DNA of 64,000 nt from Lachnospiraceae bacterium oral taxon 500 (GTDB lineage Bacteria; Bacillota; Clostridia; Lachnospirales; Vallitaleaceae): contig CP027241.1 in the NCBI GenBank assembly GCA_002999035.1, forward strand, positions 2,618,195 through 2,682,194. The letters are read 5' to 3'. The translations under genes were made by a program, and so were the position numbers. How positions within the stretch are numbered: the stretch's first letter is position 1; every line of letters starts with the position of its first letter. The notes beneath the pieces were generated by a model. That model had not been told where the DNA came from and ran no database searches. It saw only the letters and a list, made by a program, of their open reading frames with translations. Below, piece after piece: positions 54,029 to 62,769 of the stretch.

Positions 54029-54139
54029 TATATATTCAACTTTCCCATGTCCTGCAAAACCAAAACAGTCTTTTTCAGGCAGATTGCCCGCCCGGGCAGA
54101 AGTGCGAAGCACTTCGAGCAGGGGAAAGCTGAGTATATA
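54029..54139. repeat. Family 2 palindromic element in the tyrS leader
   Basis: Ends TATATATTCAACTTTCCC and GGGAAAGCTGAGTATATA pair at 16 of 18 positions. Inside are GCCCGCCCGGGC and GAAGTGCGAAGCACTTC. It lies between the tyrS promoter and a second structured stretch. Confidence 0.75.
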
Positions 54140-54196
54140 TTTTCCGGCTGAACATCATTTTTTGTGATCATTCGGGAAAATAACGACATATAATAA

Positions 54197-54272
54197 CGGA
54201 CAGTAAATATCGCTGCACTTCAGGCAAGCTTCACTGAAATGAATTTCGATAAATACAGGCACTGACTGTCCG
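54197..54272 (+). promoter_or_regulatory. Nested hairpin in the tyrS leader
   Basis: CGGACAGT (54197-54204) pairs with ACTGTCCG (54265-54272); inside, TATCG pairs with CGATA and TTCAG with CTGAA. The structure ends about 27 bases before the start codon. It does not contain the T-box sequence GGTGGNACCGCG, so it is not a recognisable T-box. Confidence 0.45.
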
Positions 54273-54298
54273 CCGGAACGAGAGGAAAGGAAAATACA

Positions 54299-55531
54299 AT
54301 GAAAACAGCACTGGACATTTTAAAAGAACGTGGCTTTATTGAGCAAATGACCCACGAAGAAGAAATTACCAAGCTTTTTGCCGAGGATAAGCCAATCAGC
54401 TTTTACATTGGTTTTGACGCGACTGCTGACAGCTTGACCGCCGGGCACTTTATGACAATCATGGGTATGGCTCATTTGCAGCGGGCAGGACACCGGCCGA
54501 TTGCTTTAGTCGGCGGCGGCACCACCAAAGTCGGCGACCCGTCAGGCCGGACCGATATGCGCAAAATGCTGACTGATGAACAAATCGCTCATAATTCCGA
54601 TGTTTTTAAACAGCAGCTGAGTAAGTTCCTTGACTTTTCCGAGGGCAAGGCACTGATGGTCAATAATGACGACTGGCTGTCAAAGCTGAATTATATTGAT
54701 CTTTTGCGCGAAGTCGGAAGTTGCTTTTCCGTCAACCGAATGTTGTCGGCTGAATGCTACAAAAGCCGGATGGAAGTCGGTTTGACCTTCCTGGAGTTTA
54801 ACTATATGATTATGCAATCCTATGACTTTTTGGAATTGAACCGCCGCTACGGCTGCATCATGCAGATGGGCGGCAATGACCAGTGGTCAAATATTTTGGG
54901 CGGAGTTGAGCTGATTCGGCGTTTGGAAAACAAACCGGCTTTCGGCCTGACCTTTAAGCTGCTGACTACCAGCGAAGGCATTAAAATGGGCAAAACCGCC
55001 AAAGGCGCTGTTTGGCTTGACCCCAATAAAACTTCGCCGTATGACTTTTTCCAATACTGGCGTAATATTGAAGATGTTAAGGTTGAAGAATGTCTGTCGC
55101 TGCTGACTTTCCTGCCAATGGAAGAAGTCCGGCGCCTGGGCGCTCTGGAAGGCTCCAAAATCAACGAAGCCAAAGAAGTTCTGGCCTACGAAGTCACTAA
55201 GACCGTCCACGGCGAGGAAGAAGCGAAAAAGGCCAAAGAAGCCGCCCGTTCTCTTTTTGGCGGCGCAGCGGATTCCGCTAATATTCCGGCGCTGGAAAAG
55301 ACAGCAGCCGAGTTTACCGATGGTTTTGAGTTATTGCAGCTGATGGTAGAAAGCGGCTTGGCACCGACTAAAAGCGAAGCCCGCCGCAATATTGAGCAGG
55401 GCGGTGTTAAACTGGGCGAAGAGAAAGTCGAGGATGTCAAGCGTTTGGTTACTTTGGCTGATTTTACCGACAACAAACTTTTGCTGCAAAAAGGTAAAAA
55501 GAAGTTCTGTCAGGTTGTGTTAAAGGACTAA
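54299..55531 (+). CDS. tyrS: Tyrosyl-tRNA synthetase
   Basis: Class I synthetase, 410 residues. The HIGH-type motif is TAGHF in [18 protein letters not shown] near residue 49; the tyrosine and tRNA-end region has [25 protein letters not shown] near 165-190; the KMSKS-type loop is KMGKT near 230; an S4-like tail follows ([24 protein letters not shown]). GAGGAAAGG precedes the ATG. The leader is long (about 275 bases) and holds a family 2 element and a nested hairpin. Confidence 0.96.
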   Translation: MKTALDILKERGFIEQMTHEEEITKLFAEDKPISFYIGFDATADSLTAGHFMTIMGMAHLQRAGHRPIALVGGGTTKVGDPSGRTDMRKMLTDEQIAHNSDVFKQQLSKFLDFSEGKALMVNNDDWLSKLNYIDLLREVGSCFSVNRMLSAECYKSRMEVGLTFLEFNYMIMQSYDFLELNRRYGCIMQMGGNDQWSNILGGVELIRRLENKPAFGLTFKLLTTSEGIKMGKTAKGAVWLDPNKTSPYDFFQYWRNIEDVKVEECLSLLTFLPMEEVRRLGALEGSKINEAKEVLAYEVTKTVHGEEEAKKAKEAARSLFGGAADSANIPALEKTAAEFTDGFELLQLMVESGLAPTKSEARRNIEQGGVKLGEEKVEDVKRLVTLADFTDNKLLLQKGKKKFCQVVLKD

Positions 55532-55579
55532 AAGCATACAAACCACATTTGGATAAGAGCTTAAACAGGCAATGAATGC

Positions 55580-55616
55580 AAAAGGGCCGCTGCAAAATGC
55601 AGCAACCCTTTTTTTA
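55580..55616 (+). terminator. Terminator of tyrS
   Basis: AAAAGGG, GCTGCA, loop, TGCAGC, CCCTTTTTTT: a stem with a small internal bulge followed by seven T. Confidence 0.88.
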
Positions 55617-55700
55617 GTTCTATTACCTATTCGGCAAAGCGTGTGAAACGCCCTGTCCAAATCTATAAATCTCATTAAATTCCGTTATTCTCCTGGCGAA

Positions 55701-56918
55701 TCAGCGAATCGCCGCAATCAGCGCTTTGACGGCTGCTTCAATCCTCTGCTCATCCTCCGATTTCGGCGCGCCGTTAAATTCACAGGCATCGACTACTTCC
55801 CAGTCCAGTTTGGCTGCCGCCAAAATCTCATCCATTTCTTTTTTGGCACCGCCTGACCAGCCGTAAGAGCCCATATAAGCCACCTTCTTCGGGCTGATTT
55901 TCTTGCGGCCCATTTCATCCAAAGCTGCCGCCATTGCCGGGAACATCTTATTTTCATAAGTCGGTGCGGCAATCAAAAGTCCGGCGGAGCGAATGCTCTT
56001 GGACAAAATCTCGCCGATAGCCGCATACGGCACACGCAGAATATGATACGGCATCTTTTCCTGCTGCAAAATCTGCTCGGCATATTTAACCGCTTTTTCC
56101 GTCATGCCATACATCGACGCCCATAAAATGGTAATTTCCGGCAGGGGCTTGCCCTCTCTGAAATTAACGATATCTTCGTATCTTTGAATAATGGCCGCCG
56201 GATTCTGCCGGTAAATCGGGCCGTGTCCGGAAGCAATCACCGCCGGAGCAAACTCTTTAGCAACGGCAATCGCCTTTTGAACCGGTTTTTGGAAGGTAGC
56301 CAGCACATTGGAAAAATACCGAATTTCCTCTTCATAAAAATATGCCTGTTCTTCCGCCGTCATGTCCTCATCAAAGGGACAGTGTTTGGTCTGGCCAAAG
56401 CTGCCGAACATATCACAGGGAAATAAGGTTTTAGTTGAAAGCTCCATAGTCATCATCGTATCCGGCCAGTGTACACCCGGCACCGCAGCAAACTTCAGCT
56501 TTTTGCCGCCGCCCAAATCCAGCTCGTCACCGTTTTTAACGATATGCACATTTTCTGTTTGGCCGTAAAAGGCTTTCAGCAAATCAGCCGCTTTGGCGGT
56601 GCAATACACTTCAAACTGATCCGTAATCTTTTTAAATGACTCAATCCAGCCGGAATGGTCCGGTTCCATATGATTGATAATCAGATAATCAATGTCCTCC
56701 GGTTTGATTTGCAGTTCGTCCAAAAGCCGAAACAATGTTTCCGGCACCCCATCCCAACCGCAAACGCCGTCAATAATCGCCGTTTTTTCGCCCTTGACAA
56801 TAAAGGAATTAACCGTTACGCCTTGGGGGATCTCCCACATCTCCTCAAATAAGAGTGCCGAATCTTCCAAATTGACCGACAGCATATAAATATCATCCGT
56901 TACTTTAACTGGTTTCAT
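55701..56918 (-). CDS. fprA: Flavodiiron protein (oxygen/NO reductase)
   Basis: 405-residue class A flavodiiron protein that reduces O2 to water or NO to N2O, protecting anaerobes. The metallo-beta-lactamase-like half has the diiron ligands NHMEPDH near 80, GVHWPDT near 146, FPCDMFG near 165 and SGHGPIY near 226. The flavodoxin half starts near residue 253 with TILWASMYGMTEKA and continues through APTYENKMFPAM. No rubredoxin domain is fused, so an outside rubredoxin or other donor is needed. AGGAGG precedes the ATG. Its upstream gap contains two family 1 repeats. Confidence 0.95.
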   Translation of the reverse strand: MKPVKVTDDIYMLSVNLEDSALLFEEMWEIPQGVTVNSFIVKGEKTAIIDGVCGWDGVPETLFRLLDELQIKPEDIDYLIINHMEPDHSGWIESFKKITDQFEVYCTAKAADLLKAFYGQTENVHIVKNGDELDLGGGKKLKFAAVPGVHWPDTMMTMELSTKTLFPCDMFGSFGQTKHCPFDEDMTAEEQAYFYEEEIRYFSNVLATFQKPVQKAIAVAKEFAPAVIASGHGPIYRQNPAAIIQRYEDIVNFREGKPLPEITILWASMYGMTEKAVKYAEQILQQEKMPYHILRVPYAAIGEILSKSIRSAGLLIAAPTYENKMFPAMAAALDEMGRKKISPKKVAYMGSYGWSGGAKKEMDEILAAAKLDWEVVDACEFNGAPKSEDEQRIEAAVKALIAAIR

Positions 56919-57002
56919 TTTAACCTCCTAACCTATCCTCGTTTATCCGTTGCTTTTTTCTAGCCTTTATCTTTCAAATAACCAATTCCACTAAACTACC
57001 CT

Positions 57003-57126
57003 ATAAAGTTCAGGGGAGCACTGATAATTCGCTTTCTGCGAATTATCAGTGTCGGCGTCCACGCCAATAGCTATTTAAGTATGATATGCCTCCCGAGAGC
57101 AAGCTCTCTCGGCATATCATGCTTAA
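57003..57126. repeat. Family 1 element, copy 6 (truncated tandem copy)
   Basis: Begins ATAAAGTTCAGGGGAGC, then hairpin CACTGATAATTCGC/GCGAATTATCAGTG, then the core GTATGATATGCC/GGCATATCAT. It lacks the outer right end. It matches the next copy nearly base for base at an offset of 149. Confidence 0.85.
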
Positions 57127-57151
57127 CCTGCGCTTCCTCCTCTATTTTCCT

Positions 57152-57298
57152 ATAAAGTTCAGGGGAGCACTGATAATTCGCTTTCTGCGAATTATCAGTG
57201 TCGCCGTCCACGCCAATAGCTATTTAAGAACGATATACCTCTCGAGAGCAAGCTCTCTCGGCATATCATTCTTAAATAGCTGCTCCCCTGAACTTTAT
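57152..57298. repeat. Family 1 element, copy 7 (complete)
   Basis: Perfect 17-bp ends ATAAAGTTCAGGGGAGC/GCTCCCCTGAACTTTAT. Nested inside: hairpin CACTGATAATTCGC/GCGAATTATCAGTG and arms AGCTATTTAAGAA/TTCTTAAATAGCT around GATATACC...GGCATATC. The right end supplies the TAA stop codon of the MATE gene. Confidence 0.9.
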
Positions 57299-58629
57299 GT
57301 CAAATTTCTCATCCATTTCTTGCTGAATGTCCGCCACAGAGTCAGCGTCACTTTGACGACTTCTTCCATGCTGATCGCAGCCACTACAAACCAAATATCC
57401 CACTTAAAATACAGCCCGGTTATAAATGCCAGCGGCACGGCTACCACCCAAACACCCAGCCCGTCAATCAGGGCGGTAAAAAAGGTATCGCCGCCGCTCC
57501 GTAAAATACCGACCACTGTAATCGTGTTTAAGGTTCGGGGCAAAAGCGCCGCCGCCATCACATATAAGGAGCGGACAACATATAAATGTACCGTCGGCGT
57601 CAGCGGGAAAAGCCCGACTGTCACCTCCGCCAGAAGTACGACCAGTACCGCTAAAAATAAAGCAATCGCCACTCCCAGTTTAATAAACTCAATCGCCTCT
57701 TGATAGGCCTTCGTCAAATCCCCTTTGCCCAAAGTATTGCCCAAAATAATAGCTGCCGAATTGGACAAACCGATAATCAGGACAAAAGCCATCTGCTCTA
57801 TGGTTTGATAAATCGTCATGGCCGACATCACCTCAGTGCCCATTTTCCCGAACACAACCGCATACATGGTGACACCGCTTGACCAGACAACTTCATTGAC
57901 CACCGCCGGCCCGGCAATGACAATATACTTTTTAACCAGCTCCAGGGGATAAGAAAAAATCTCCGACAAACGACCGGACGGTGCTAATTTCCGCCGATTG
58001 CACATAATCAGCAAAATCAACATCTCCAGAACCCGGGACAGAAGCGTAGCAATTGCCGCTCCGACTACTCCCAGCGCCGGCAGGCCAAAATGGCCAAAAA
58101 TCAAAACCCAGTTTAAAATCGTATTTAAACCAATCGCCACAATCGAAACCAGCAGCGGCAGCTTAACCTCCTTGGTCGAGCGCAAAGTAAAGACCGTAGC
58201 AAAACTAATCGCATTAAAGAAATAACTAAAACCAACCCAGCGCAAGTAAGCCGCGCCTTCCCTGATAACACCGGCATCGCCGGAAAAGAAGTGCATGACC
58301 CATTCCGGCACCAGAAGCGCCAGCACCCCAAAAATCAGGGAAATCACCATGCCAAAGGTCAAAGTGATGCCATATACCTGCTTAATGCTTTTGTAATCCT
58401 TCGCCCCCCAGTACTGCGCCGTCAAAATCGCCGAACCGCTGCTCATTCCAAATAAAAATAAATTAAACATGAAATACAGCTTGTTCGCGCCGCCGACACC
58501 GGCAATTGATTCATTGCTGAGCGAGCTGATCATAAATACATCAACCATGTTCAAACTGGAGATAACCAGCTGCTGCAATGCAATCGGCGCGGCAATGACC
58601 GCCACCTTTTTATAAAAACTCTTTTGCAT
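57295..58629 (-). CDS. MATE family efflux transporter (second copy)
   Basis: 444-residue membrane protein with about twelve helices. It starts KVAVIAAPIALQQLVISSLNMVDVFMI and contains LTAQYWGAKDYKSIKQVYG near residue 75 and a second-half FGKMGTEVMSAMTIYQTIEQMAF, typical of the NorM/DinF-like branch. It is only distantly like the copy at 40219. Substrate unknown. The ATG follows GGGAGCGG. Its stop codon lies inside the terminal repeat of a family 1 element. Confidence 0.9.
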   Translation of the reverse strand: MQKSFYKKVAVIAAPIALQQLVISSLNMVDVFMISSLSNESIAGVGGANKLYFMFNLFLFGMSSGSAILTAQYWGAKDYKSIKQVYGITLTFGMVISLIFGVLALLVPEWVMHFFSGDAGVIREGAAYLRWVGFSYFFNAISFATVFTLRSTKEVKLPLLVSIVAIGLNTILNWVLIFGHFGLPALGVVGAAIATLLSRVLEMLILLIMCNRRKLAPSGRLSEIFSYPLELVKKYIVIAGPAVVNEVVWSSGVTMYAVVFGKMGTEVMSAMTIYQTIEQMAFVLIIGLSNSAAIILGNTLGKGDLTKAYQEAIEFIKLGVAIALFLAVLVVLLAEVTVGLFPLTPTVHLYVVRSLYVMAAALLPRTLNTITVVGILRSGGDTFFTALIDGLGVWVVAVPLAFITGLYFKWDIWFVVAAISMEEVVKVTLTLWRTFSKKWMRNLT

Positions 58630-58641
58630 TTTCCGCTCCCG

Positions 58642-59883
58642 TTAAACCGGCTGTGAATCCGAAGTTTCTTTGGAATACCGGTCAATTTCCCGATCTTCGA
58701 TGTGAAGACCCTCCTCTAAAATATCAAAATAATCAATCTCAAACTGATATTTCCCATTTCGGTAGTACTCTCTCGGTACCCGCTTGCCGATCAGACACAT
58801 GATTTCATAGTTAATGGTTTGGCAAAGTTCAGCCGCTTCCTCAATCGAAATCCTCTGCCCGCCTTGCTGACCAAGTAAAACCACCTCGTCACCGGCCACC
58901 GCTTCCGGAATGGCGCTGAGGTCAACCATCATCTGATCCATACACACCCGGCCAATCACCGGGGCGTACCGACCGCGAATCAAAACCCGACCGCGGTTTG
59001 ACAAAATCCGCTGATAGCCATCGGCATAGCCAATCGAAACCGTGCCGATTCTGGTTGGCTTATCCGTTTGATAAATCCCGCCGTAGCTGATTGACCGCCC
59101 GGCCGGAACTTCCTTAACAAAAATCAGACGTGAACAAATGGACAGGGCCGGTTTTAATGTAATTTGGTCTTTGCCCGTAAACTCCGACGGATAAGAGCCG
59201 TATAAGATGATGCCGGCTCGTACCATCGTAAAATAAGATTCGGCATAATTCAAAATCCCGGCACTGTTGGCGGCATGAATCTCCTCGGGGCAAACTCCCG
59301 CTGCTTTCAGCTGTTCGATAAAAAAAGCAAACTCCCGAAGCTGCTCCCTAGTATAAGTTTCATCTTCCTCATCGGCCTTCGCGAAATGGGTAAATAAGCC
59401 TTCCGTTTCAAGAAACGGCAGTGCCGCAATCCGTTTAATTTCCTCGACGGAAGCCTGACTGACGGCAAAGCCCAGCCGCCCCATCCCGGTATCGACCTTG
59501 ATGTGAACTTTGACCTTATGCCCGGATTTGGCCGCCGCTTCGTTAATCTCAGCCGCCATGACCGGTTCATACACCGTCTGCGCCAAGTCAAAAGCAGCCA
59601 GATCCGGATAATCCTCCGGGCCAGTAAAGCCCAAAATCAAAATCGGCGTTTGAATGCCGTTTTTGCGCAGCGAAATCCCTTCCTGAATCGTAGCCACGCC
59701 GAACATATCAATTCCCAGTTCCACCAGCTCCCGTGCCACCGGCAAAGCGCCGTGTCCGTATGCGTCGGCTTTGATAATTCCCATGATTTTAACCTTTTCC
59801 GGCAATGTCTGCCGGATAGCGCCGTAATTGTGGCGAATGGCGTCCAAATCCACCTTCGCCGTTACTCTCTTAAAAGCCATCAT
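58642..59883 (-). CDS. alr: Alanine racemase
   Basis: PLP enzyme that makes D-alanine for peptidoglycan. The 413 residues have the PLP lysine in GIIKADAYGHGA near residue 38, DTGMGRLGF near 133, the catalytic Tyr of SIGYADGYQRIL near 270 and VCMDQMMVDL near 315. The C-terminal 30 residues (EEGLHIEDREIDRYSKETSDSQPV) extend beyond the family core. Two successive ATG codons open the frame; the second has better spacing from GAGGAA. It lies 12 bases before the MATE gene. Confidence 0.95.
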   Translation of the reverse strand: MMAFKRVTAKVDLDAIRHNYGAIRQTLPEKVKIMGIIKADAYGHGALPVARELVELGIDMFGVATIQEGISLRKNGIQTPILILGFTGPEDYPDLAAFDLAQTVYEPVMAAEINEAAAKSGHKVKVHIKVDTGMGRLGFAVSQASVEEIKRIAALPFLETEGLFTHFAKADEEDETYTREQLREFAFFIEQLKAAGVCPEEIHAANSAGILNYAESYFTMVRAGIILYGSYPSEFTGKDQITLKPALSICSRLIFVKEVPAGRSISYGGIYQTDKPTRIGTVSIGYADGYQRILSNRGRVLIRGRYAPVIGRVCMDQMMVDLSAIPEAVAGDEVVLLGQQGGQRISIEEAAELCQTINYEIMCLIGKRVPREYYRNGKYQFEIDYFDILEEGLHIEDREIDRYSKETSDSQPV

Positions 59884-59904
59884 TTCCTCACAAATTATGT
59901 TACA

Positions 59905-60074
59905 GTTCAGGTATCTTAGGTTTGATATTTCCCATGTAAGCAGGCTTTCCGGTCGTATCGACCATAAAGCTGCCGTTGCCTATCCTTCCCTATCGTTCCG
60001 GCAAGCACTCGTAATTCGCTTCGCAAAGTACGAGTGTGGCGCCCACGCAAATGGATAGTTGTACTTGCCTAAAC
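59905..60074. repeat. Family 1 palindromic element, copy 8
   Basis: 170 bp from GTTCAGG to GCCTAAAC. It carries the hairpin CACTCGTAATTCGC...GTACGAGTG followed by TGGCGCCCACGC, the same module as in copies 6 and 7 (CACTGATAATTCGC, GTCCACGC). The right end contains the TAG stop of nnr (60069-60071). Confidence 0.75.
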
Positions 60075-61589
60075 CGTACCCAGATTTCCGATAATATCAC
60101 TGGCCAGCATAGCAGCCGGCCCTTTTTGCCGGCAGGCCAGATCACCCGCTAAACTGTGCCGGTAAACGCCGTAAAGGATGGCTTTCACCTGATCCCTGCC
60201 GGCTGCTCCCGCCAAAAGGCCCGCTAAACAGCCGGACAGCACATCACCGCTGCCGCCGGTAGCCATACCTTCGTTTCCTAAAGGATTAATATAACATTTT
60301 CCGTCCGGAAATGCAATCACTGTTCGGTAATTTTTCAGAACGATGACCGCATTCCAGCTTTTGGCAAAGCGTCCGGCCAGATCCAAACTGTTTTCTTCTA
60401 TTTGCTCTACGGATAGGCCGGTTAATCTTTCCATTTCTTTTAAATGCGGCGTCAATACCTTTAATTCCGTTCTTTGACTGCACAAATGCAGGAGCTTGGG
60501 ATGCTCGGCCAAAAGCGTCAATGCATCCGCATCAATTACCAGCGGCAGTTTCGATGCCAGCGTCATCCGCAGCAGCTCATACGCCTTCGGACCGGTTGAC
60601 AAGCCCGGGCCGATCAAAATGGCATCCTTGCCTTCAATTTCCCGGCTGAACTCATACTTATCCGTCTCCTCCGGCGTTTCTTCATAAACATCGACAATTA
60701 CTTCCGGCAGTCTGGTCAGCAGGGGAATGCGATTATTTTCCGCGGTATAGGCATAAACCAGACCCGCTCCGCTGCGATAAGCTGCCTCAGCCGTCAGCAG
60801 AAGCGCGCCGCCCATTTGGCCGCTGCCGGCAATCACCAGTGCCCGGCCCATCGTCCCCTTATGAGCAAAGGGACGTTTCGGCGGAAAATCCGGCCACAGC
60901 GCCGGATTAAGGACAAAAGTCTGCGGCCGAACCGAATCATATGCCGCCGGCGGCAGCTCAATATCGGCCAAAACCATTTCGCCGCAGTATTCTTTGGCTC
61001 TGCCTAAAAGATTTCCCCGTTTATAGGCGGCCAGCACGATGGTTTTATCGGCCCTGACCGCCGTACCCATCACCGTTCCCCGTTCTCCGTTTAAACCGCT
61101 GGGAATATCAATCGAGTACTTCGGCGCCGGCGATTGGTTGATCGTTTCCACCGCCTGATAATACAAATCACCCAGCCGCCGGTTGCATCCCGTTCCCAAA
61201 AGGGCATCCACCAGCAGCGCCGCCGTCTGCCATTCCCGGCGAAGCGTTTCCGTTATCCTGCTGACGGCTTCACATTCAATCCCCAAAGCCGCCGCCGCGT
61301 AATAATTGACCGTCGCATCCGGTGTCAAATCATCGCTCTCAGCCAGCAGATATATCTTGACCGAATAGTTATGCAGAAACAGCTGGCGCGCGAGAGCCAA
61401 GCCGTCGCCGCCGTTATTGCCCCGGCCGGCAATAACCGCTATCCGGCTGTCCGGTGGAAAGTCCTGCCGGATTTCCTGTAAGACGGCATGAGCCGCGTTT
61501 TCCATTAAAACAATACCGGGAATATGCAAATCATAAGACGCACTTTTATCAGCTGCTGCCATTTGCTCCGGAGTTAAAACATAATTCAT
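60069..61589 (-). CDS. nnr: Bifunctional NAD(P)HX epimerase/dehydratase
   Basis: Repairs hydrated NAD(P)H. The 506 residues fuse an N-terminal YjeF-N epimerase (VIAGRGNNGGDGLALARQL near 55; VDALLGTGCNRRL near 135) to a C-terminal ribokinase-like dehydratase (KGTMGRALVIAGSGQMGGA near 245; NPLGNEGMATGGSGDVLSG near 440). The start at 61589 lies behind GGGGAG; an earlier in-frame ATG has no site. It follows acpS, a very common order in Firmicutes. Its stop codon is formed by a repeat terminus. Confidence 0.95.
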   Translation of the reverse strand: MNYVLTPEQMAAADKSASYDLHIPGIVLMENAAHAVLQEIRQDFPPDSRIAVIAGRGNNGGDGLALARQLFLHNYSVKIYLLAESDDLTPDATVNYYAAAALGIECEAVSRITETLRREWQTAALLVDALLGTGCNRRLGDLYYQAVETINQSPAPKYSIDIPSGLNGERGTVMGTAVRADKTIVLAAYKRGNLLGRAKEYCGEMVLADIELPPAAYDSVRPQTFVLNPALWPDFPPKRPFAHKGTMGRALVIAGSGQMGGALLLTAEAAYRSGAGLVYAYTAENNRIPLLTRLPEVIVDVYEETPEETDKYEFSREIEGKDAILIGPGLSTGPKAYELLRMTLASKLPLVIDADALTLLAEHPKLLHLCSQRTELKVLTPHLKEMERLTGLSVEQIEENSLDLAGRFAKSWNAVIVLKNYRTVIAFPDGKCYINPLGNEGMATGGSGDVLSGCLAGLLAGAAGRDQVKAILYGVYRHSLAGDLACRQKGPAAMLASDIIGNLGTV

Positions 61590-61630
61590 TTCCGTCTCCC
61601 CTCTAAGCATTTTATTCTCAATGCAAGAAA

Positions 61631-61651
61631 GGATATACCTAATGTATATCC
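61631..61651. terminator. Weak hairpin between acpS and nnr
   Basis: GGATATAC and GTATATCC, 8-bp stem, loop CTAAT, then TTTCTT on the minus strand, directly after the acpS stop. Too weak to be a firm terminator. Confidence 0.35.
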
Positions 61652-61652
61652 C

Positions 61653-62003
61653 TTATCGTTCCATTACCGCTGCCGCCATAATATGCCGTTCGGTGTCGGA
61701 CAAACTGACATGAACTTTTTTAATGCGTAGACGCAGCGCCATCTTTCCAGCCCGGCCATGCAGCCGGACATAGGGCTTGCCCGCGGCATCCCGCAAAACC
61801 TCAATCTCAACCGGCCCAAAATAACGGAAACCAAAACCAAACGCTTTTGCCACCGCTTCCTTGACTGCAAAATTATTGGCCAGCTGCCGCGGACTTAACG
61901 CCAACTCAGCCGCCGTATAATATTTTTCCCGAAAACCGGGACGCTCCAGCGCCGCCCGAATCCGCTCTGTTTCCAGCAAATCAATGCCGATGCCCCGGAT
62001 CAT
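61653..62003 (-). CDS. acpS: Holo-[acyl-carrier-protein] synthase
   Basis: Transfers the phosphopantetheine arm from CoA to apo-ACP. 116 residues with the signature GIGIDLLETERIRAAL at the start, the metal-binding NNFAVKEAVAKAFGFGF near 43-60 and VHVSLSDTERHIMAAAV near the end. The ATG overlaps the upstream stop as ATGA, so it is coupled to the coiled-coil gene. Essential in most bacteria. Confidence 0.95.
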   Translation of the reverse strand: MIRGIGIDLLETERIRAALERPGFREKYYTAAELALSPRQLANNFAVKEAVAKAFGFGFRYFGPVEIEVLRDAAGKPYVRLHGRAGKMALRLRIKKVHVSLSDTERHIMAAAVMER

Positions 62004-62704
62004 GGCTTAACGCCTCCTGCCCCTTCAGCCAAAAAAGCCGAATCCTCGGCATCCTGTTCCTGCCCCTTTAAATCATATATTTTCCGGTTCATTTGCCGAC
62101 CGATGAAAAACTCATCCAATTCATCTAACAGCTCCGCTCCCAGAATCTGATGCAGCCTTTGATAAATCGCGTCGTTTCGCTCTTCAATTTCCACCCGACG
62201 CTCCAATTTGGCGCGCAGCCGCCTTCTCAAATCATTGATTTCTTCCGCCAAAAGCTGATATTCTTTGGTATTTTCAATCAGCTTGGGATAAAAAAACTCA
62301 GCCGTTTGAAAAATCAATTCCTTATTACATTCGTCAATCTGATGCGGCAAATCCAGCAGCAAATCTCCGCCTTCATCCATCCGCGCATTTAAGTCCTGAA
62401 TCAGACTGGTATTGGTTTCCATTTTTTTCTCCAGCTGATCTGTACTTTCCTCGGAAATGCTGTTCATGTCGGCCAAGATGCCTTCCAAAAGCTGTTTTTT
62501 TAAGCCTTCGTATTCCTTCAGTTCCTGCTTAACCTGGCTGTATTTCTTGACCAGCACCTCCAGCCGCTTTTCCGCCGCCTGAATCTTAGCCGGTTTTTTT
62601 CCCATAAACAAATCATGCCAGTCCTTATTGACAATCAGTACCGGAATAGATTTTCGCAGCGCCGGCTTCCTTTTCGGTTCCTTTTTTTTTGCAATCGAAA
62701 ACAT
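62000..62704 (-). CDS. Coiled-coil protein of unknown function
   Basis: 234 residues from the ATG that follows AAGGAG by seven bases (the site lies inside a longer frame, so the earlier ATG is rejected). Composition is highly charged. A basic start (AKKKEPKRKPALRK) leads into heptad-like helices (KIQAAEKRLEVLVKKYSQVKQELKEY, from about 40) and a second set (LLAEEINDLRRRLRAKLERRVEIEER, from about 155). No membrane helix or signal is seen. I do not recognise the family. Its place between rex and acpS with ATGA overlap suggests a basic cellular function, but this is only context. Confidence 0.7.
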   Translation of the reverse strand: MFSIAKKKEPKRKPALRKSIPVLIVNKDWHDLFMGKKPAKIQAAEKRLEVLVKKYSQVKQELKEYEGLKKQLLEGILADMNSISEESTDQLEKKMETNTSLIQDLNARMDEGGDLLLDLPHQIDECNKELIFQTAEFFYPKLIENTKEYQLLAEEINDLRRRLRAKLERRVEIEERNDAIYQRLHQILGAELLDELDEFFIGRQMNRKIYDLKGQEQDAEDSAFLAEGAGGVKP

Positions 62705-62769
62705 GGTTTTCTCCTTTATCAAACCTAAGTCAACTTCTTTTGCTTTTCCTGCGCTGTCTTTTGATTATA

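Noticed and set aside
54140-54298. T-box riboswitch before tyrS
   Set aside because: The conserved antiterminator sequence GGTGGNACCGCG and a competing terminator were not found.
57003-57298. Possible CRISPR array from the tandem repeated blocks
   Set aside because: Only two long copies, each palindromic and with matching internal sequence; there are no short regular repeats with unique spacers and no cas genes.
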